Positions 16,574-25,145 of a stretch of DNA of 64,000 nucleotides are shown here, one piece after another. The position numbers and the translations under genes were made by a program. The stretch is from Clostridiales bacterium (lineage in GTDB: Bacteria; Bacillota; Clostridia; TANB77; CAG-508): contig DPDV01000007.1 in NCBI GenBank assembly GCA_003534295.1, positions 35,489 through 99,488 on the forward strand, read 5' to 3'. Position 1 is the first letter of the stretch. Every line of letters starts with the position of its first letter. Below the pieces are notes generated by a model, which was not told where the DNA came from, did not search any database, and saw only the letters and a list, made by a program, of their open reading frames with translations.

Positions 16574-16990
16574 ATGCGAAAACTTGGAATTGATTATGGT
16601 GATAGCAGAGTTGGAATAGCTATAAGTGATGAACTAGGAATAACTGCTCAAGGACTATGTACAATAAGTCATAATGGAAATGATAAAATAGTTCTAAAAA
16701 AATTAGAAGAAATATTAGACAATTATCAAGTAGACACAATTATAATAGGAATTCCTATAAATATGGATGGTACAGAAGGTTTTAGAGTAGAAGTAACAAA
16801 GAAATTTATACATAAATTAAAATGTAAATTTAATAAAATAAAAATAGAAGAAATAGATGAACGTTTAACAACAGTTGCAGCACATAAAACAATGAATTAT
16901 TTAGGAATAAAAAAGGAAAATAAAAAAAATATTGTAGATACAATATCTGCAGTATACATTTTAGAAACATATATGAATAAGCCTAAGTAA
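16574..16990 (+). CDS. ruvX: Putative pre-16S rRNA nuclease / Holliday junction resolvase YqgF
   Basis: The 138-residue RNase H-fold nuclease has LGIDYGDSRVGIAISD at the N-terminus (first catalytic Asp), a VDTIIIGIPINMDGTEG strand-loop and IEEIDERLTT (second acidic cluster), and a C-terminal VDTISAVYILETYM helix with the last Asp. YqgF homologues process the 5' end of 16S rRNA in Escherichia coli. It is coupled to ireB (two-base gap) and followed by the DUF1292 gene. Confidence 0.92.
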   Translation: MRKLGIDYGDSRVGIAISDELGITAQGLCTISHNGNDKIVLKKLEEILDNYQVDTIIIGIPINMDGTEGFRVEVTKKFIHKLKCKFNKIKIEEIDERLTTVAAHKTMNYLGIKKENKKNIVDTISAVYILETYMNKPK

Positions 16991-17070
16991 AGAGAGCATA
17001 ATAGTGATTAAGTTATTAAAGTTGTAGAAATACAAATAATATAAATAATTATAATTGAAAGGAGAAAAAA

Positions 17071-17394
17071 ATGAGTGAAGATTTAAACAATGAAATCCCA
17101 GAGAACATAGAGGGAGAAGAAGTTGACAATATAGTAATACTTAATGATGAAGAAGGAAACGAAGTACAATTTGAATTTTTAGACTTAATTGAATATAATG
17201 AAGAAGAATATGTAATATTATTACCAGTGGAAGATGAAATATCTGAAGAACCAGGAGAAGTAGTAATATTGAAAGTTGAAAGTACATCAGAGGACGAAGA
17301 ATCTTATGTAAGTGTAGAAGATGAAGAAGTACTAAATAATGTATTTGAGATATTCAAAGAAAAATTCAAAGATGAATTTAATTTTACAGATTAG
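17071..17394 (+). CDS. DUF1292 family acidic protein
   Basis: The 107-residue, very acidic protein has the DUF1292 (YrzB) pattern: NIVILNDEEGNEVQFEFLD, then YNEEEYVILLPVED and EVVILKVES, ending DEEVLNNVFEIFKEKF. Function is unknown. Its position after ireB and ruvX is conserved across Firmicutes. AAAGGAG precedes the ATG and a strong terminator follows. Confidence 0.88.
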   Translation: MSEDLNNEIPENIEGEEVDNIVILNDEEGNEVQFEFLDLIEYNEEEYVILLPVEDEISEEPGEVVILKVESTSEDEESYVSVEDEEVLNNVFEIFKEKFKDEFNFTD

Positions 17395-17404
17395 TAAATT
17401 TTAA

Positions 17405-17441
17405 AAAAGGTATAATGGTAAGACATTATACTTTTTTTCTT
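17405..17441 (+). terminator. Terminator after the DUF1292 gene
   Basis: AAGGTATAATG and CATTATACTTT form an 11-base-pair hairpin (one G-T pair) followed by a T run. It closes the long rightward transcription unit beginning at 12343. Confidence 0.8.
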
Positions 17442-17513
17442 GTATAGCGTATATTTTGTGCTTGCAACTTAATTTAATTATGTGGTACAATAATAAAGAA
17501 GGAGTTGATACAA

Positions 17514-17987
17514 ATGAGAAATTTTACAACATGGTTAATTGTCATTTTTGGTTTTATGTTTTGGGGATTTAGAGTAGCAGGAGCATTTGCCGCTGGAACA
17601 GGTATGGATTTTATGATAAAACCAATGGACTTGGCAATAGAAATACCAGTATTGTTTATAAGTTTTACGTGCATTTGTTTTATAATAAAAAGAAAAATTT
17701 TAGCAGCAATAATTTATCTTGTAACACATGGATTTTATTATGGAGTATTTTTATATCAAAATATTAATACAATATTATATGGACAAGTAACAGAAGAAAA
17801 TTATATTTCTATTTTCTTTTCATTCATAGGAATATTGCTACCAATTTTGGCATTATTGGACTTAGTATTAGATAAATCAAGAACTATGAGACCAAAGGAT
17901 AAGAAAACAGATTGGTATTATGGAAATGAAAAATATGATAGGAAAATGGACGAAAGAGCAGACAAAAATAATTACCGTACATTATAA
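17514..17987 (+). CDS. Hypothetical membrane protein, four membrane segments
   Basis: The 157-residue protein has about four hydrophobic helices (near residues 5-25, 40-58, 62-82 and 98-120) and a highly charged cytoplasmic tail rich in Lys, Asp and Arg. I do not recognise the family. The ATG at 17514 is chosen because AAGGAG lies nine bases upstream. It stands alone between two intergenic gaps. Confidence 0.65.
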   Translation: MRNFTTWLIVIFGFMFWGFRVAGAFAAGTGMDFMIKPMDLAIEIPVLFISFTCICFIIKRKILAAIIYLVTHGFYYGVFLYQNINTILYGQVTEENYISIFFSFIGILLPILALLDLVLDKSRTMRPKDKKTDWYYGNEKYDRKMDERADKNNYRTL

Positions 17988-18255
17988 AGAAAATATATAG
18001 ATAGAGAATTACTAGATAAAGGTAAATATTTGCAATGAAGAATTTGAAGAAAATAAAGAAAGATATAAAGCAGGATTATTAAAATACAAAGAAAAGATGA
18101 TTGTTTTGAAAAATAAAAAGGAAATAAAAACATATTTAAGAGAAACAATATAAAGTAGTTATATACAAAACGTTTAAAAAATTTCCAATAAAAAATCAAA
18201 TAAAAAAAATAAAAATAAGTATACTAATAATATAAAACAAAAAGGAGGTTTTTTT
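17988..18255 (+). other. Gap with a probable decayed coding remnant
   Basis: From 18034 to 18153 one frame encodes 39 charged, helix-like residues (starting NEEFEENKERYKAGL) and ends in TAA, but has no start codon. An overlapping frame just upstream (about 17990-18035) also looks coding, so this may be a frameshifted gene remnant. The 3' part of the gap holds a weak promoter region for the DUF1540 gene. Confidence 0.3.
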
Positions 18256-18420
18256 ATGGAAGATAAACAAAAAATAAATTGTACAGTAGAAAGTTGTGTA
18301 TATAATAATTTGAATAATCACAAATGCACTTTAAAAGAAATACAAGTTACACCAATAGCAGGTTGCAATACAAAAGAACCAGATGAATCAATGTGCAGTA
18401 GTTATAAATTTGAAAAGTAA
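18256..18420 (+). CDS. DUF1540 domain protein
   Basis: This 54-residue protein is preceded by AAAGGAGG. It has the cysteine pattern of DUF1540: Cys at residue 9, CVYN at 14-17, Cys at 24, and C-terminal Cys residues at 37 and 47 with an SSYKF ending. The family is common in spore-forming Clostridia, presumed to bind metal, with unknown function. A promoter for the next gene follows it. Confidence 0.82.
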   Translation: MEDKQKINCTVESCVYNNLNNHKCTLKEIQVTPIAGCNTKEPDESMCSSYKFEK

Positions 18421-18435
18421 AAAAGGCATAAAGAC

Positions 18436-18464
18436 TTGAAAAATGTTTGGAGATAGAATATAAT
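18436..18464 (+). promoter_or_regulatory. Promoter of the MBL-fold gene
   Basis: TTGAAA (18436-18441) and TATAAT (18459-18464) are spaced by 17 bases, a near-consensus sigma-A promoter. It gives the MBL-fold gene its own transcript. Confidence 0.7.
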
Positions 18465-18509
18465 GTTACTACAAAGTGATTCTTTGAATAATTTTGGAGG
18501 TAAAAAGTT

Positions 18510-19934
18510 ATGGGTCGTGGTAAGCTGCAGAAGCGGCCTTGCGCTGACATTATGTCAACAAGTTCGGCTGTGACTGGTTCATGTAACTGGGTAGTTGTAA
18601 AACTGCCAAATGATTCCACAATCAGATTCATAGTTGACTGTGGACTTTTTCTTGAAAAAGAATGTGAAAATTACAACGAAAATTTTCCATTCGACCCGCG
18701 AAAAGTGGATTTTGCGTTGTTAACGCATATTCACAATGACCATTGTGGAAGATTACCGCTATTGGTCAGAAAAGGATTTGAAGGAACTATATACGCTTCA
18801 AATGAAACCTGTATTTTTGCTCCTTTGGCCTTGAATGATTCATTAAAAGTGTTGAAGGACACAGCAAAGAGAAAGCATACAAAGGAACTGTATGCAGAGA
18901 GGGATGTTCAAAACACAATTGGTCAGTGTTCTGCGATAGAATACAATACAACCATATGTGTTAATGAACACATAAAAGTGACGGGATTTAAAAATGGTCA
19001 CTTGGTTGGTGCAATGATGTTTCTGGTACAGATTTGTTATCCGGGATGCGATAACATAAATCTGCTCTTCACAGGGGATTACAACTCGAAAAATTTGTTT
19101 TTTGAGGTTCCAGACTTGCCCCAATGGGTTCTTGAATTACCTGTAACGGTAATTCAAGAAAGCACATATGGCAACATGGAATCATCAGAGATGATTCCGG
19201 TGTTTGGCACTAATATTGCCCAAAGCACAAGAAATGGGGAGACGGTAATTATACCTGTATTCTCATTGGGAAGAAGTCAGGAAATCCTGTATTTCTTGAA
19301 GAGAATGCAAGAAAATAATGAATTGGAAAGAGAAGTTCCAATATTCTTCGATGGAAAACTTGCCCAAAATTATTCTTCTCTCTACAAGAAAAAGGAATTG
19401 GGATTAAAAGCAGAAATGCTAGATTTCCTTCCTGAGAACCTTATCATGGTTAATAAGGAAAATAGGGAAAGAATAATTAAGGAACCATCCCAAAAGATTG
19501 TTATTACAACATCTGGGATGGGAACCCATGGACCTGCTCCCATGTATATCCAGGAATATGTGTCTAGAGACAATGCTTTGATACATTTTACCGGTTATAC
19601 GGCAGAAGGAACTTTAGGAAGAATCCTTCAGGAGACACCAACTGGTAAAATGGTGCTAGTAAACTCATTGGCACGCAGAAAGCAAGCTAGAGTTGTGTCT
19701 ACAAAGGAATTCTCTGCCCACGCAAAGGCAGATGAAATGTGTGATTTTTTGAAAAAATTCAAAAAACTGCAAATGGTTCTCGTAACTCATGGAGAACCAA
19801 AAACTAAAGAAAGCTTTGCCGATAGAATATTGGCGGAAGTTAGGCCAAAGTCGGTAGGCATTCTCAATAGAGAATATCTACACAGAATAGATGAATTCGG
19901 ATTTAGAAAGACGATGTCAACTAAATTCGAGTAA
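18510..19934 (+). CDS. MBL-fold/beta-CASP RNA metallohydrolase
   Basis: The 474-residue protein carries the metallo-beta-lactamase motif HIHNDHCGR at residues 73-81. Further zinc ligands are in NGHLVGAMMF and FTGDYN, followed by the beta-CASP stretches (VIQESTYGN, IPVFSLGRSQEILYFL, GMGTHGP) and RMMBL-like C-terminal motifs (EFSAHAKADE, VTHGEP). The family cuts RNA (RNase J, YsiA/CPSF-like). The first six residues are basic. Codon use is plainly different from its neighbours, with many more G/C-ending codons, and it has its own promoter and hairpin. Lateral acquisition as a single gene is likely. Confidence 0.88.
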   Translation: MGRGKLQKRPCADIMSTSSAVTGSCNWVVVKLPNDSTIRFIVDCGLFLEKECENYNENFPFDPRKVDFALLTHIHNDHCGRLPLLVRKGFEGTIYASNETCIFAPLALNDSLKVLKDTAKRKHTKELYAERDVQNTIGQCSAIEYNTTICVNEHIKVTGFKNGHLVGAMMFLVQICYPGCDNINLLFTGDYNSKNLFFEVPDLPQWVLELPVTVIQESTYGNMESSEMIPVFGTNIAQSTRNGETVIIPVFSLGRSQEILYFLKRMQENNELEREVPIFFDGKLAQNYSSLYKKKELGLKAEMLDFLPENLIMVNKENRERIIKEPSQKIVITTSGMGTHGPAPMYIQEYVSRDNALIHFTGYTAEGTLGRILQETPTGKMVLVNSLARRKQARVVSTKEFSAHAKADEMCDFLKKFKKLQMVLVTHGEPKTKESFADRILAEVRPKSVGILNREYLHRIDEFGFRKTMSTKFE

Positions 19935-19939
19935 AAAAA

Positions 19940-19977
19940 GCCCCCAAATGTTAGAACAGATTTTAACATTTGGGGGC
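19940..19977. terminator. Long hairpin after the MBL-fold gene
   Basis: GCCCCCAAATGTTA and TAACATTTGGGGGC form a perfect 14-base-pair stem with a 10-base loop. On the plus strand no T run follows; on the minus strand it is followed by seven Ts. It may act as a block to opposing transcription or as an mRNA 3' stabiliser. Confidence 0.7.
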
Positions 19978-20072
19978 ACATCTCACTATTGAAGGTGAAA
20001 ATTTTATTAAGTATTGAATATAAAATTTAAAAGATATATAATGTTAAAAAATAAATTTGAGGAGGAATATGT

Positions 20073-21002
20073 ATGCCATTAGTAACAACAAAAAATATGT
20101 TTGAAAAATCAATGAAGGAACATTTTGCAATAGGAGCTTTTAATGTAAATAATATGGAAATAATACAAGGAATAGTAGATGCAGCAGCAGAGGAAAATGC
20201 ACCAGTTATATTGCAAGCATCTTCTAGTGCCATAAAATATGCTAGAATAGGATACTTAAAGAAAATGGTTGAGGCAGCATTAGAAGAACATGATATTCCA
20301 GTTGTACTACATTTAGACCATGGACCAGACTTTGAAACTTGTAAAATGTGTATAGATAATGGATTTTCATCAGTTATGATAGATGGTTCAAAATATGATT
20401 TTGAAGAAAATGTAAGACTAACAAAACAGGTAGTTGATTATGCACATGAACATGGGGTAGTTGTAGAAGCAGAGCTAGGAAAATTAGCTGGAATAGAGGA
20501 TGAGGTTAAGGTTACGGAATCAGATGCAATGTTTACAGACCCAGAACAGGCAAAAGAATTTGTAGAAAGGACAGGATGTGATTCATTGGCAATAGCTATA
20601 GGAACAAGCCATGGAGCATATAAGTTTAAAGGGGAACCAAAACTTAGATTTGATATTCTACAAAAGGTAAAAGAACTAATACCAAACACACCAATTGTAT
20701 TGCACGGAGCTTCAACGGTTATACCAGAACTAGTAGAAACATGTAATAAATATGGTGGAAATATTCCTGGAGCAAAGGGAGTACCAGACGAAATATTAAA
20801 CCAAGCAAGTAAACTTGGAGTATCAAAGATTAATGTTGATACAGACTTAAGATTAGCAATGACATCAGAAATACGAAGAGTATTTGTGGAAGATCCTTCT
20901 GCATTTGACCCAAGAAAATATTTAACACCAGCAAGAGAAGCAGTAAAACAGACTGTAAAGCATAAAATAAGAGATGTATTTGGTGCAAGTAATAAGGCAT
21001 AA
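20073..21002 (+). CDS. fba: Class II fructose-1,6-bisphosphate aldolase
   Basis: The 309-residue zinc aldolase catalyses the split of fructose 1,6-bisphosphate to DHAP and glyceraldehyde 3-phosphate in glycolysis. Motifs: AIGAFNVNN near the N-terminus, VVLHLDHGPDFE (zinc His and catalytic Asp), GFSSVMIDGS, VEAELGKLAG, AIAIGTSHGAYKF (zinc His), IVLHGAST and KINVDTDLR. Length fits the family. GGAGG precedes the ATG, and a bidirectional terminator separates it from convergent smpB. Confidence 0.96.
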   Translation: MPLVTTKNMFEKSMKEHFAIGAFNVNNMEIIQGIVDAAAEENAPVILQASSSAIKYARIGYLKKMVEAALEEHDIPVVLHLDHGPDFETCKMCIDNGFSSVMIDGSKYDFEENVRLTKQVVDYAHEHGVVVEAELGKLAGIEDEVKVTESDAMFTDPEQAKEFVERTGCDSLAIAIGTSHGAYKFKGEPKLRFDILQKVKELIPNTPIVLHGASTVIPELVETCNKYGGNIPGAKGVPDEILNQASKLGVSKINVDTDLRLAMTSEIRRVFVEDPSAFDPRKYLTPAREAVKQTVKHKIRDVFGASNKA

Positions 21003-21009
21003 TATTAAA

Positions 21010-21031
21010 AGCCGTGATGATACTCACGGCT
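21010..21031. terminator. Bidirectional terminator between fba and smpB
   Basis: AGCCGTGA and TCACGGCT form an eight-base-pair stem with a six-base loop. A-rich sequence lies on the left and a TATATTTTTTT tract on the right. It overlaps the smpB stop codon. Confidence 0.8.
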
Positions 21032-21482
21032 ATATTTTTTTACCAAATTCCTTCTTTATTCTCATTTCAGCATCTTTTTTAGCAATATCTTCTCTTTTAT
21101 CATATAACTTTTTTCCTTTACCGATTCCCAAAGTTATTTTTAAGAAATTACCGGAAAAGTATAAATCCATTGGAATAAGAGAATAACCTTTTTGTTTAGT
21201 TTGACCAATAAGTTTTGCTATTTCCAATTTATGTAGTAATAATTTTTTAACTCTTAAAGGATCTTTATTAAAAATATTGCCATGTTCATATGGGCTAATA
21301 TGCATTCCATAAACAAGAACTTCACCATTTTTTATAATAGCATAACTATCTTTCATATTAATTTTGCCATTGCGTATAGACTTTATTTCTGTTCCAGTTA
21401 AAACAATACCAGCTTCTAAAGTTTTTTCAATTGAATAATTATGTTTGGCAGTAGGATTAGTTGCAACAACTTTTTTTGCCAT
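21030..21482 (-). CDS. smpB: SsrA-binding protein SmpB
   Basis: The 150-residue protein escorts tmRNA to stalled ribosomes in trans-translation. The start at 21482 has AAGGAGG six bases upstream. Motifs: NPTAKHNYSIEKTLEAGIVL, TEIKSIRNGKINMKDSYA, HISPYEHGN, then RVKKLLLHK and the basic C-terminal tail KLYDKREDIAKKDAEMRIKK. The tmRNA gene itself is not in the window. Confidence 0.95.
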   Translation of the reverse strand: MAKKVVATNPTAKHNYSIEKTLEAGIVLTGTEIKSIRNGKINMKDSYAIIKNGEVLVYGMHISPYEHGNIFNKDPLRVKKLLLHKLEIAKLIGQTKQKGYSLIPMDLYFSGNFLKITLGIGKGKKLYDKREDIAKKDAEMRIKKEFGKKI

Positions 21483-21642
21483 AAAAAACCTCCTTGTCAT
21501 TTTGAAGACATTTCTTTTGGTAACAATTTGTTACTTTAGGGATACATCTTAATAATAAATATTATATCACTAAAACAGCAAAAAACAAGACATTTTAAAG
21601 TTTATGTTCCAGCATTTTAGCTGTATAAATAGTAGCAATTAA

Positions 21643-21693
21643 AAATAACATAATGTTTTAAAGCTTATTAAAAACATTATATTATTTTTAATT
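21643..21693. terminator. A/T-rich hairpin downstream of the small exported protein gene
   Basis: AAAAATAACATAATGTTTT pairs with AAAACATTATATTATTTTT around a ~10-base loop. It can end the leftward transcript of the 21713-22159 gene. Nothing else was seen between 21483 and 21712. Confidence 0.55.
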
Positions 21694-21712
21694 ATAGGTC
21701 ATTAATTCAAAA

Positions 21713-22159
21713 TTATCTGTTATTACTATTGCTGTCATCATAAAAATTAGAAGAATTTTTTTGACCACCATAATATACAACAAGTGCTATTATTACAATG
21801 GCAATTACGGCTAACAAAATCCACATCCAAGTAGAAGAAGTCATATTGGTGCCAGTTGCATTTGAAGTACGAGTTGTTGTGTAGTTTCCTGGATTAGCAT
21901 TAAAATTAGATGTATTATTGTTGTGGTCAGTATTATTGTTTTTCATAGTATTGGTCATATCTTTTCCGTCGTTTTCTAATTTATTAGTGCCTTCTTTTAC
22001 ACCATTTACAATACCTTTGCCGGCATCTTCTACGGCATTTTCTGCTCCGCCTACAACATTTCTAACATCATTAACAACATTATTTGCAGCAAATGTATAA
22101 GAAAAAGCAAAAAGTGAAATAACAAATATAATAATAAATAAAACAATCTTCTTATTCAT
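21713..22159 (-). CDS. Small exported, membrane-anchored protein
   Basis: This 148-residue protein begins with a signal peptide (residues 1-25, ending FAANN), followed by an amphipathic, Asn/Thr-rich low-complexity stretch (about 26-108), a single membrane helix at about 111-130 and a short hydrophilic tail. The VNDVRNVVGGAENAVEDAG segment has an apolipophorin-like repeat character. Family and function are unknown; similar proteins are frequent in Clostridia. GGAGG precedes the ATG. The next gene on the same strand has a similar layout. Confidence 0.65.
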   Translation of the reverse strand: MNKKIVLFIIIFVISLFAFSYTFAANNVVNDVRNVVGGAENAVEDAGKGIVNGVKEGTNKLENDGKDMTNTMKNNNTDHNNNTSNFNANPGNYTTTRTSNATGTNMTSSTWMWILLAVIAIVIIALVVYYGGQKNSSNFYDDSNSNNR

Positions 22160-22302
22160 AAAATAAAAACCTCCTTAAAAAATGTACAACTTAAAATAAT
22201 TGTTCAATAATATTATTGTTTTTTTAAAATAAAATATACATAAAAATAAAATTGGAAAATTATTTTCTAATTTCCCAATTTTACTAAAAAATTTTATAAT
22301 GA

Positions 22303-22566
22303 CTATTTTAATCTTATTAATATGGCTATTGCTAATAATATTAATAATACTCCAACAACTATTAACAAAATATTTAGAATATTTGTTAAACCTAAACTCG
22401 CTTCTGGTAAAGAAGATAAAGCATTTAGAGGCGAAGCTGTATTAGATGCGCCACTTGTTGTTGTATTATTTTGTAAATTCATATTAATATCACTTGCACA
22501 AACAAATAAACATGATGAAAGTAATATAAATACAAGTAATAAGACAATATATATTTTTTTAAACAT
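22303..22566 (-). CDS. Short exported protein with C-terminal membrane helix
   Basis: The protein has 87 residues when started at 22566, after a GGAGG. It has a signal peptide ending near CASD (residues ~1-25), a short Ser/Asn/Thr-rich spacer and a C-terminal membrane helix (about 60-84). The layout is a miniature of the next gene downstream (21713-22159), suggesting related surface roles. No family is recognised. Confidence 0.6.
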   Translation of the reverse strand: MFKKIYIVLLLVFILLSSCLFVCASDINMNLQNNTTTSGASNTASPLNALSSLPEASLGLTNILNILLIVVGVLLILLAIAILIRLK

Positions 22567-22671
22567 GACTACCTCCAAGTACTGAACTTATACTATTAAT
22601 AATACACAATAAATAAAAAAAAGTCTATATTATTTTTAAAAAATATTGAATAATATAGACTTGAAATTTAA

Positions 22672-23652
22672 TTAATGTACATAAACTGGAGTTCCTAAAC
22701 CAGCATTTTGAAAAATAATTGGCATTTTATTAGGTGGAATGTTTACACATCCATGACTTCCAGAATACTTTGAACCTGCTCTACCATTTTGTTTATAAAC
22801 AACTCCGCCAAAATAATTAAAATTCTCTGTAGCACCTCTCCAGTTAGCATCATGTAACCCTTGCGCTTTGGCATTGTTAAATCTCATCCAATATTTAACA
22901 AAGGCGTTAGAAGGTTGTAAATATCTATTTGTGTCTGTAAACATTATTTCATAATAGCCTTTTTGTGTGTCATAAGAACCTTTTTTTCCAGTTGTAATTG
23001 CAGAATCTAAAAATAAAAATCCATTTTTATAAAATCTTAAAGTCTGTGATACTATATCTACTTCCACAAATGTTCTTTTTACATATTTGGTATGTCCTGA
23101 TATGTAACCAGGTTTTCCATTATATAGTATTTTATACCATCTTACACCGTTAACCCAAGTTTCTCCTAAGACAGCAGGCATACTACCTGTTGTTAAAACT
23201 CCTATAATTGTAGAACCAGATGTGCCAGCTTTATTTCTTACATTTAAAGATTTGTCTTTAACAAGTATTTTTTTATACTTATATGCAACATTTAAAAAAT
23301 TTCTTGTTGTTGCATCTACATTTCCTGTTACAGGAAGGTTATATTTTTTTTGAAATTGTTTTAGATATGCTCTCGTTGAATAAGATACAACACCTGTTGT
23401 ATCTAAAGTACAGTCCATTACAGCATTTAATTCTTTTTGTAAGTATCTTGCTTGTGTAGTATCATATGTTGCACCAATATTTTGGGATAAAAAAGATACA
23501 TATTTTGAATATGGCGAAATTATAGGTGTTTCCGTATTAGTTTTTTCAATATTAACTTCTGCACTTAAATCTAATTCATTAGCCGTACAAATTGGAATGA
23601 TACCTAAAAACAATAAAATAATAGTTAACAAAATTAAAAACATTTTTTTCAT
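22672..23652 (-). CDS. L,D-transpeptidase with peptidoglycan-binding and SH3-like domains
   Basis: The 326-residue exported protein has a signal peptide (1-24), a PG_binding_1 domain (QARYLQKELNAVMD ... TRAYLKQFQKKYNLPVTG ... TRNFL), an SH3b-like domain (SLNVRNKAGTSGSTIIGVL ... WYKILYNGKPGYISG) and a C-terminal YkuD domain (VDIVSQTLRFYKNG to the end) with the catalytic motif YSGSHGCVNIP. Such enzymes form 3-3 peptide cross-links or attach proteins to peptidoglycan, and some act in the spore coat or cortex. The start at 23652 is supported by GGAGG upstream. The frame also extends 33 codons upstream, without support. Confidence 0.9.
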   Translation of the reverse strand: MKKMFLILLTIILLFLGIIPICTANELDLSAEVNIEKTNTETPIISPYSKYVSFLSQNIGATYDTTQARYLQKELNAVMDCTLDTTGVVSYSTRAYLKQFQKKYNLPVTGNVDATTRNFLNVAYKYKKILVKDKSLNVRNKAGTSGSTIIGVLTTGSMPAVLGETWVNGVRWYKILYNGKPGYISGHTKYVKRTFVEVDIVSQTLRFYKNGFLFLDSAITTGKKGSYDTQKGYYEIMFTDTNRYLQPSNAFVKYWMRFNNAKAQGLHDANWRGATENFNYFGGVVYKQNGRAGSKYSGSHGCVNIPPNKMPIIFQNAGLGTPVYVH

Positions 23653-23761
23653 AAATAAATTACCTCCAAAAACTATATTAACATAAAATGGCAAAAAAGT
23701 CAATATATGTAAACAATAATTATTAATAATAAAATATAAAAAAATATGCAAAATATAATAT

Positions 23762-23830
23762 GATAGTGTAAAGTAATCTATGAAAATGTAGGGGCGATTT
23801 TAATCGTCTGTACTTCGAAGAAATTACTAA
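23762..23830 (+). repeat. Dispersed hairpin repeat, copy 2
   Basis: The unit is close to copies 1, 4 and 5, with GGGGCGATTTTAATCGTCTG (a partly broken stem). It lies 25 bases before splB, between two divergent genes. Confidence 0.85.
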
Positions 23831-23855
23831 AGAAGAACACAAGGAGAGAATTTAT

Positions 23856-24854
23856 ATGTTTTTACCAAAGCAAATTTTATATGAAAAGAATGTTAAAAAT
23901 TACGAGTTGGGAAGAGAATTATTAGAACAATACAAAGACATCCCTAAAATGATTATAGAAAACCATAATAATATACCTGAGATGAGAGGTAAACAAAATT
24001 GTGAATTTGTAGACATGAAAAAGAACTTGATTATAGGAATAAGAAAGACACATAAATTTGTTCCAAACCATAAGACTTCTGATTTTCTAGTACCATATAC
24101 TTCTTCTGGTTGTACAGCAATGTGTATGTACTGCTATTTAGTGTGTAACTATAATAAATGTTCATATTTAAGGCTGTTCGTAAATAGAGAAGACATGCTT
24201 TCAAAAATAATAAAAGTTGCTAATCAAAGTGACAAAGAATTAACTTTTGAGATTGGTAGCAATAGTGATTTAATATTAGAAAACACAATTACAAACAATT
24301 TAGAGTGGACAATACCAAAATTTGCCCAAAATAATAAAGGATATTTAACGTTTCCAACTAAATTTGATATGGTTGAGCCAATACTAAATTTAGAACATAA
24401 TAATAGAGTTATAGTAAGAATGAGTGTAAATCCAAGTATAATTATACAAAAGGTGGAGCTTGGTACATCTAGCTTGGAGAAGAGAGTTGAAGCGGTAAAT
24501 AAGTTGAAAGATGCAGGATATAAAGTAGGGATATTAATAGCACCAATTATTTTAATTGATAACTGGCAAGATAAATATGAAAAGTTAATAATATATCTTA
24601 AGGAGAAATTGAATGATAATGTTAAAAAAGATGTATTTTTTGAACTTATTTTTATGACATATAGTTATGTTCATAAAATGATAAACAATGATGCATTTCC
24701 CAATGCAATAAAATTATTTGACGAGAATATAATGACAGGAAGAGGCAAAGGAAAATACATGTATAAAGAAAAAGTAAAAGATGAGGCAAGATTATTTTTT
24801 GAGAAAAAAATGAAAGAATATTTTCCAGATAATAAAATAATGTATATAGTGTAA
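23856..24854 (+). CDS. splB: Spore photoproduct lyase
   Basis: The 332-residue radical SAM enzyme reverses the thymine photoproduct in spore DNA. The iron-sulfur cluster motif is SGCTAMCMYC (Cys 86, 90 and 93, CxxxCxxC), followed by YLVCNYNKCSYLRLF. The C-terminal third (FELIFMTYSYVHKMI ... GKGKYMYKEK) fits the SplB family, as does the N-terminal IRKTHKFVPNHKTSDFLVPYTS. Length is typical (~340). It agrees with sigK in marking a spore former. Confidence 0.92.
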   Translation: MFLPKQILYEKNVKNYELGRELLEQYKDIPKMIIENHNNIPEMRGKQNCEFVDMKKNLIIGIRKTHKFVPNHKTSDFLVPYTSSGCTAMCMYCYLVCNYNKCSYLRLFVNREDMLSKIIKVANQSDKELTFEIGSNSDLILENTITNNLEWTIPKFAQNNKGYLTFPTKFDMVEPILNLEHNNRVIVRMSVNPSIIIQKVELGTSSLEKRVEAVNKLKDAGYKVGILIAPIILIDNWQDKYEKLIIYLKEKLNDNVKKDVFFELIFMTYSYVHKMINNDAFPNAIKLFDENIMTGRGKGKYMYKEKVKDEARLFFEKKMKEYFPDNKIMYIV

Positions 24855-24871
24855 AAAAATTTGAATATCAC

Positions 24872-24901
24872 TTGACAAAAGGGTTAATAATAGAATAAAA
24901 T
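24872..24901 (+). promoter_or_regulatory. Promoter of the asnS T-box transcript
   Basis: TTGACA (24872-24877) is followed after 18 bases by TAAAAT (24896-24901). Confidence 0.65.
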
Positions 24902-25112
24902 ATGAAAGTATAAAAAGTGCGTTAGTACAATGCAAAGCTGTATTAGGTTACTAGTAGAGAATAAGGGTCACCGGCTGCAAGCCCTTTTAGAAAACAATAC
25001 AAAGTGAAACACATTGGAGCATATAATGAGAGAAGAATTTTTAATTCTTAAGTTAGGGTGGTACCGCGGATTATATTCGTCCCTGCATATTGTTGCAGAG
25101 GGCTTTTTTTGT
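24902..25112 (+). promoter_or_regulatory. T-box leader controlling asnS
   Basis: The conserved T-box core AGGGTGGTACCGCGG is at 25055-25069. It is followed by a terminator hairpin (CCCTGCA/TGCAGAGGG, 25081-25102) and a T run. Upstream stem I elements (GTGCGTTAG ... GAGAATAAGGGTCACCGG ... GTGAAACAC) are present. AAC triplets occur in the 3' part of stem I, where the specifier is expected, consistent with sensing uncharged tRNA-Asn. I could not fix the exact specifier without folding. Confidence 0.92.
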
Positions 25113-25145
25113 ACTTCTGTAACATGAAAAAAAAGGAGGTTCAAT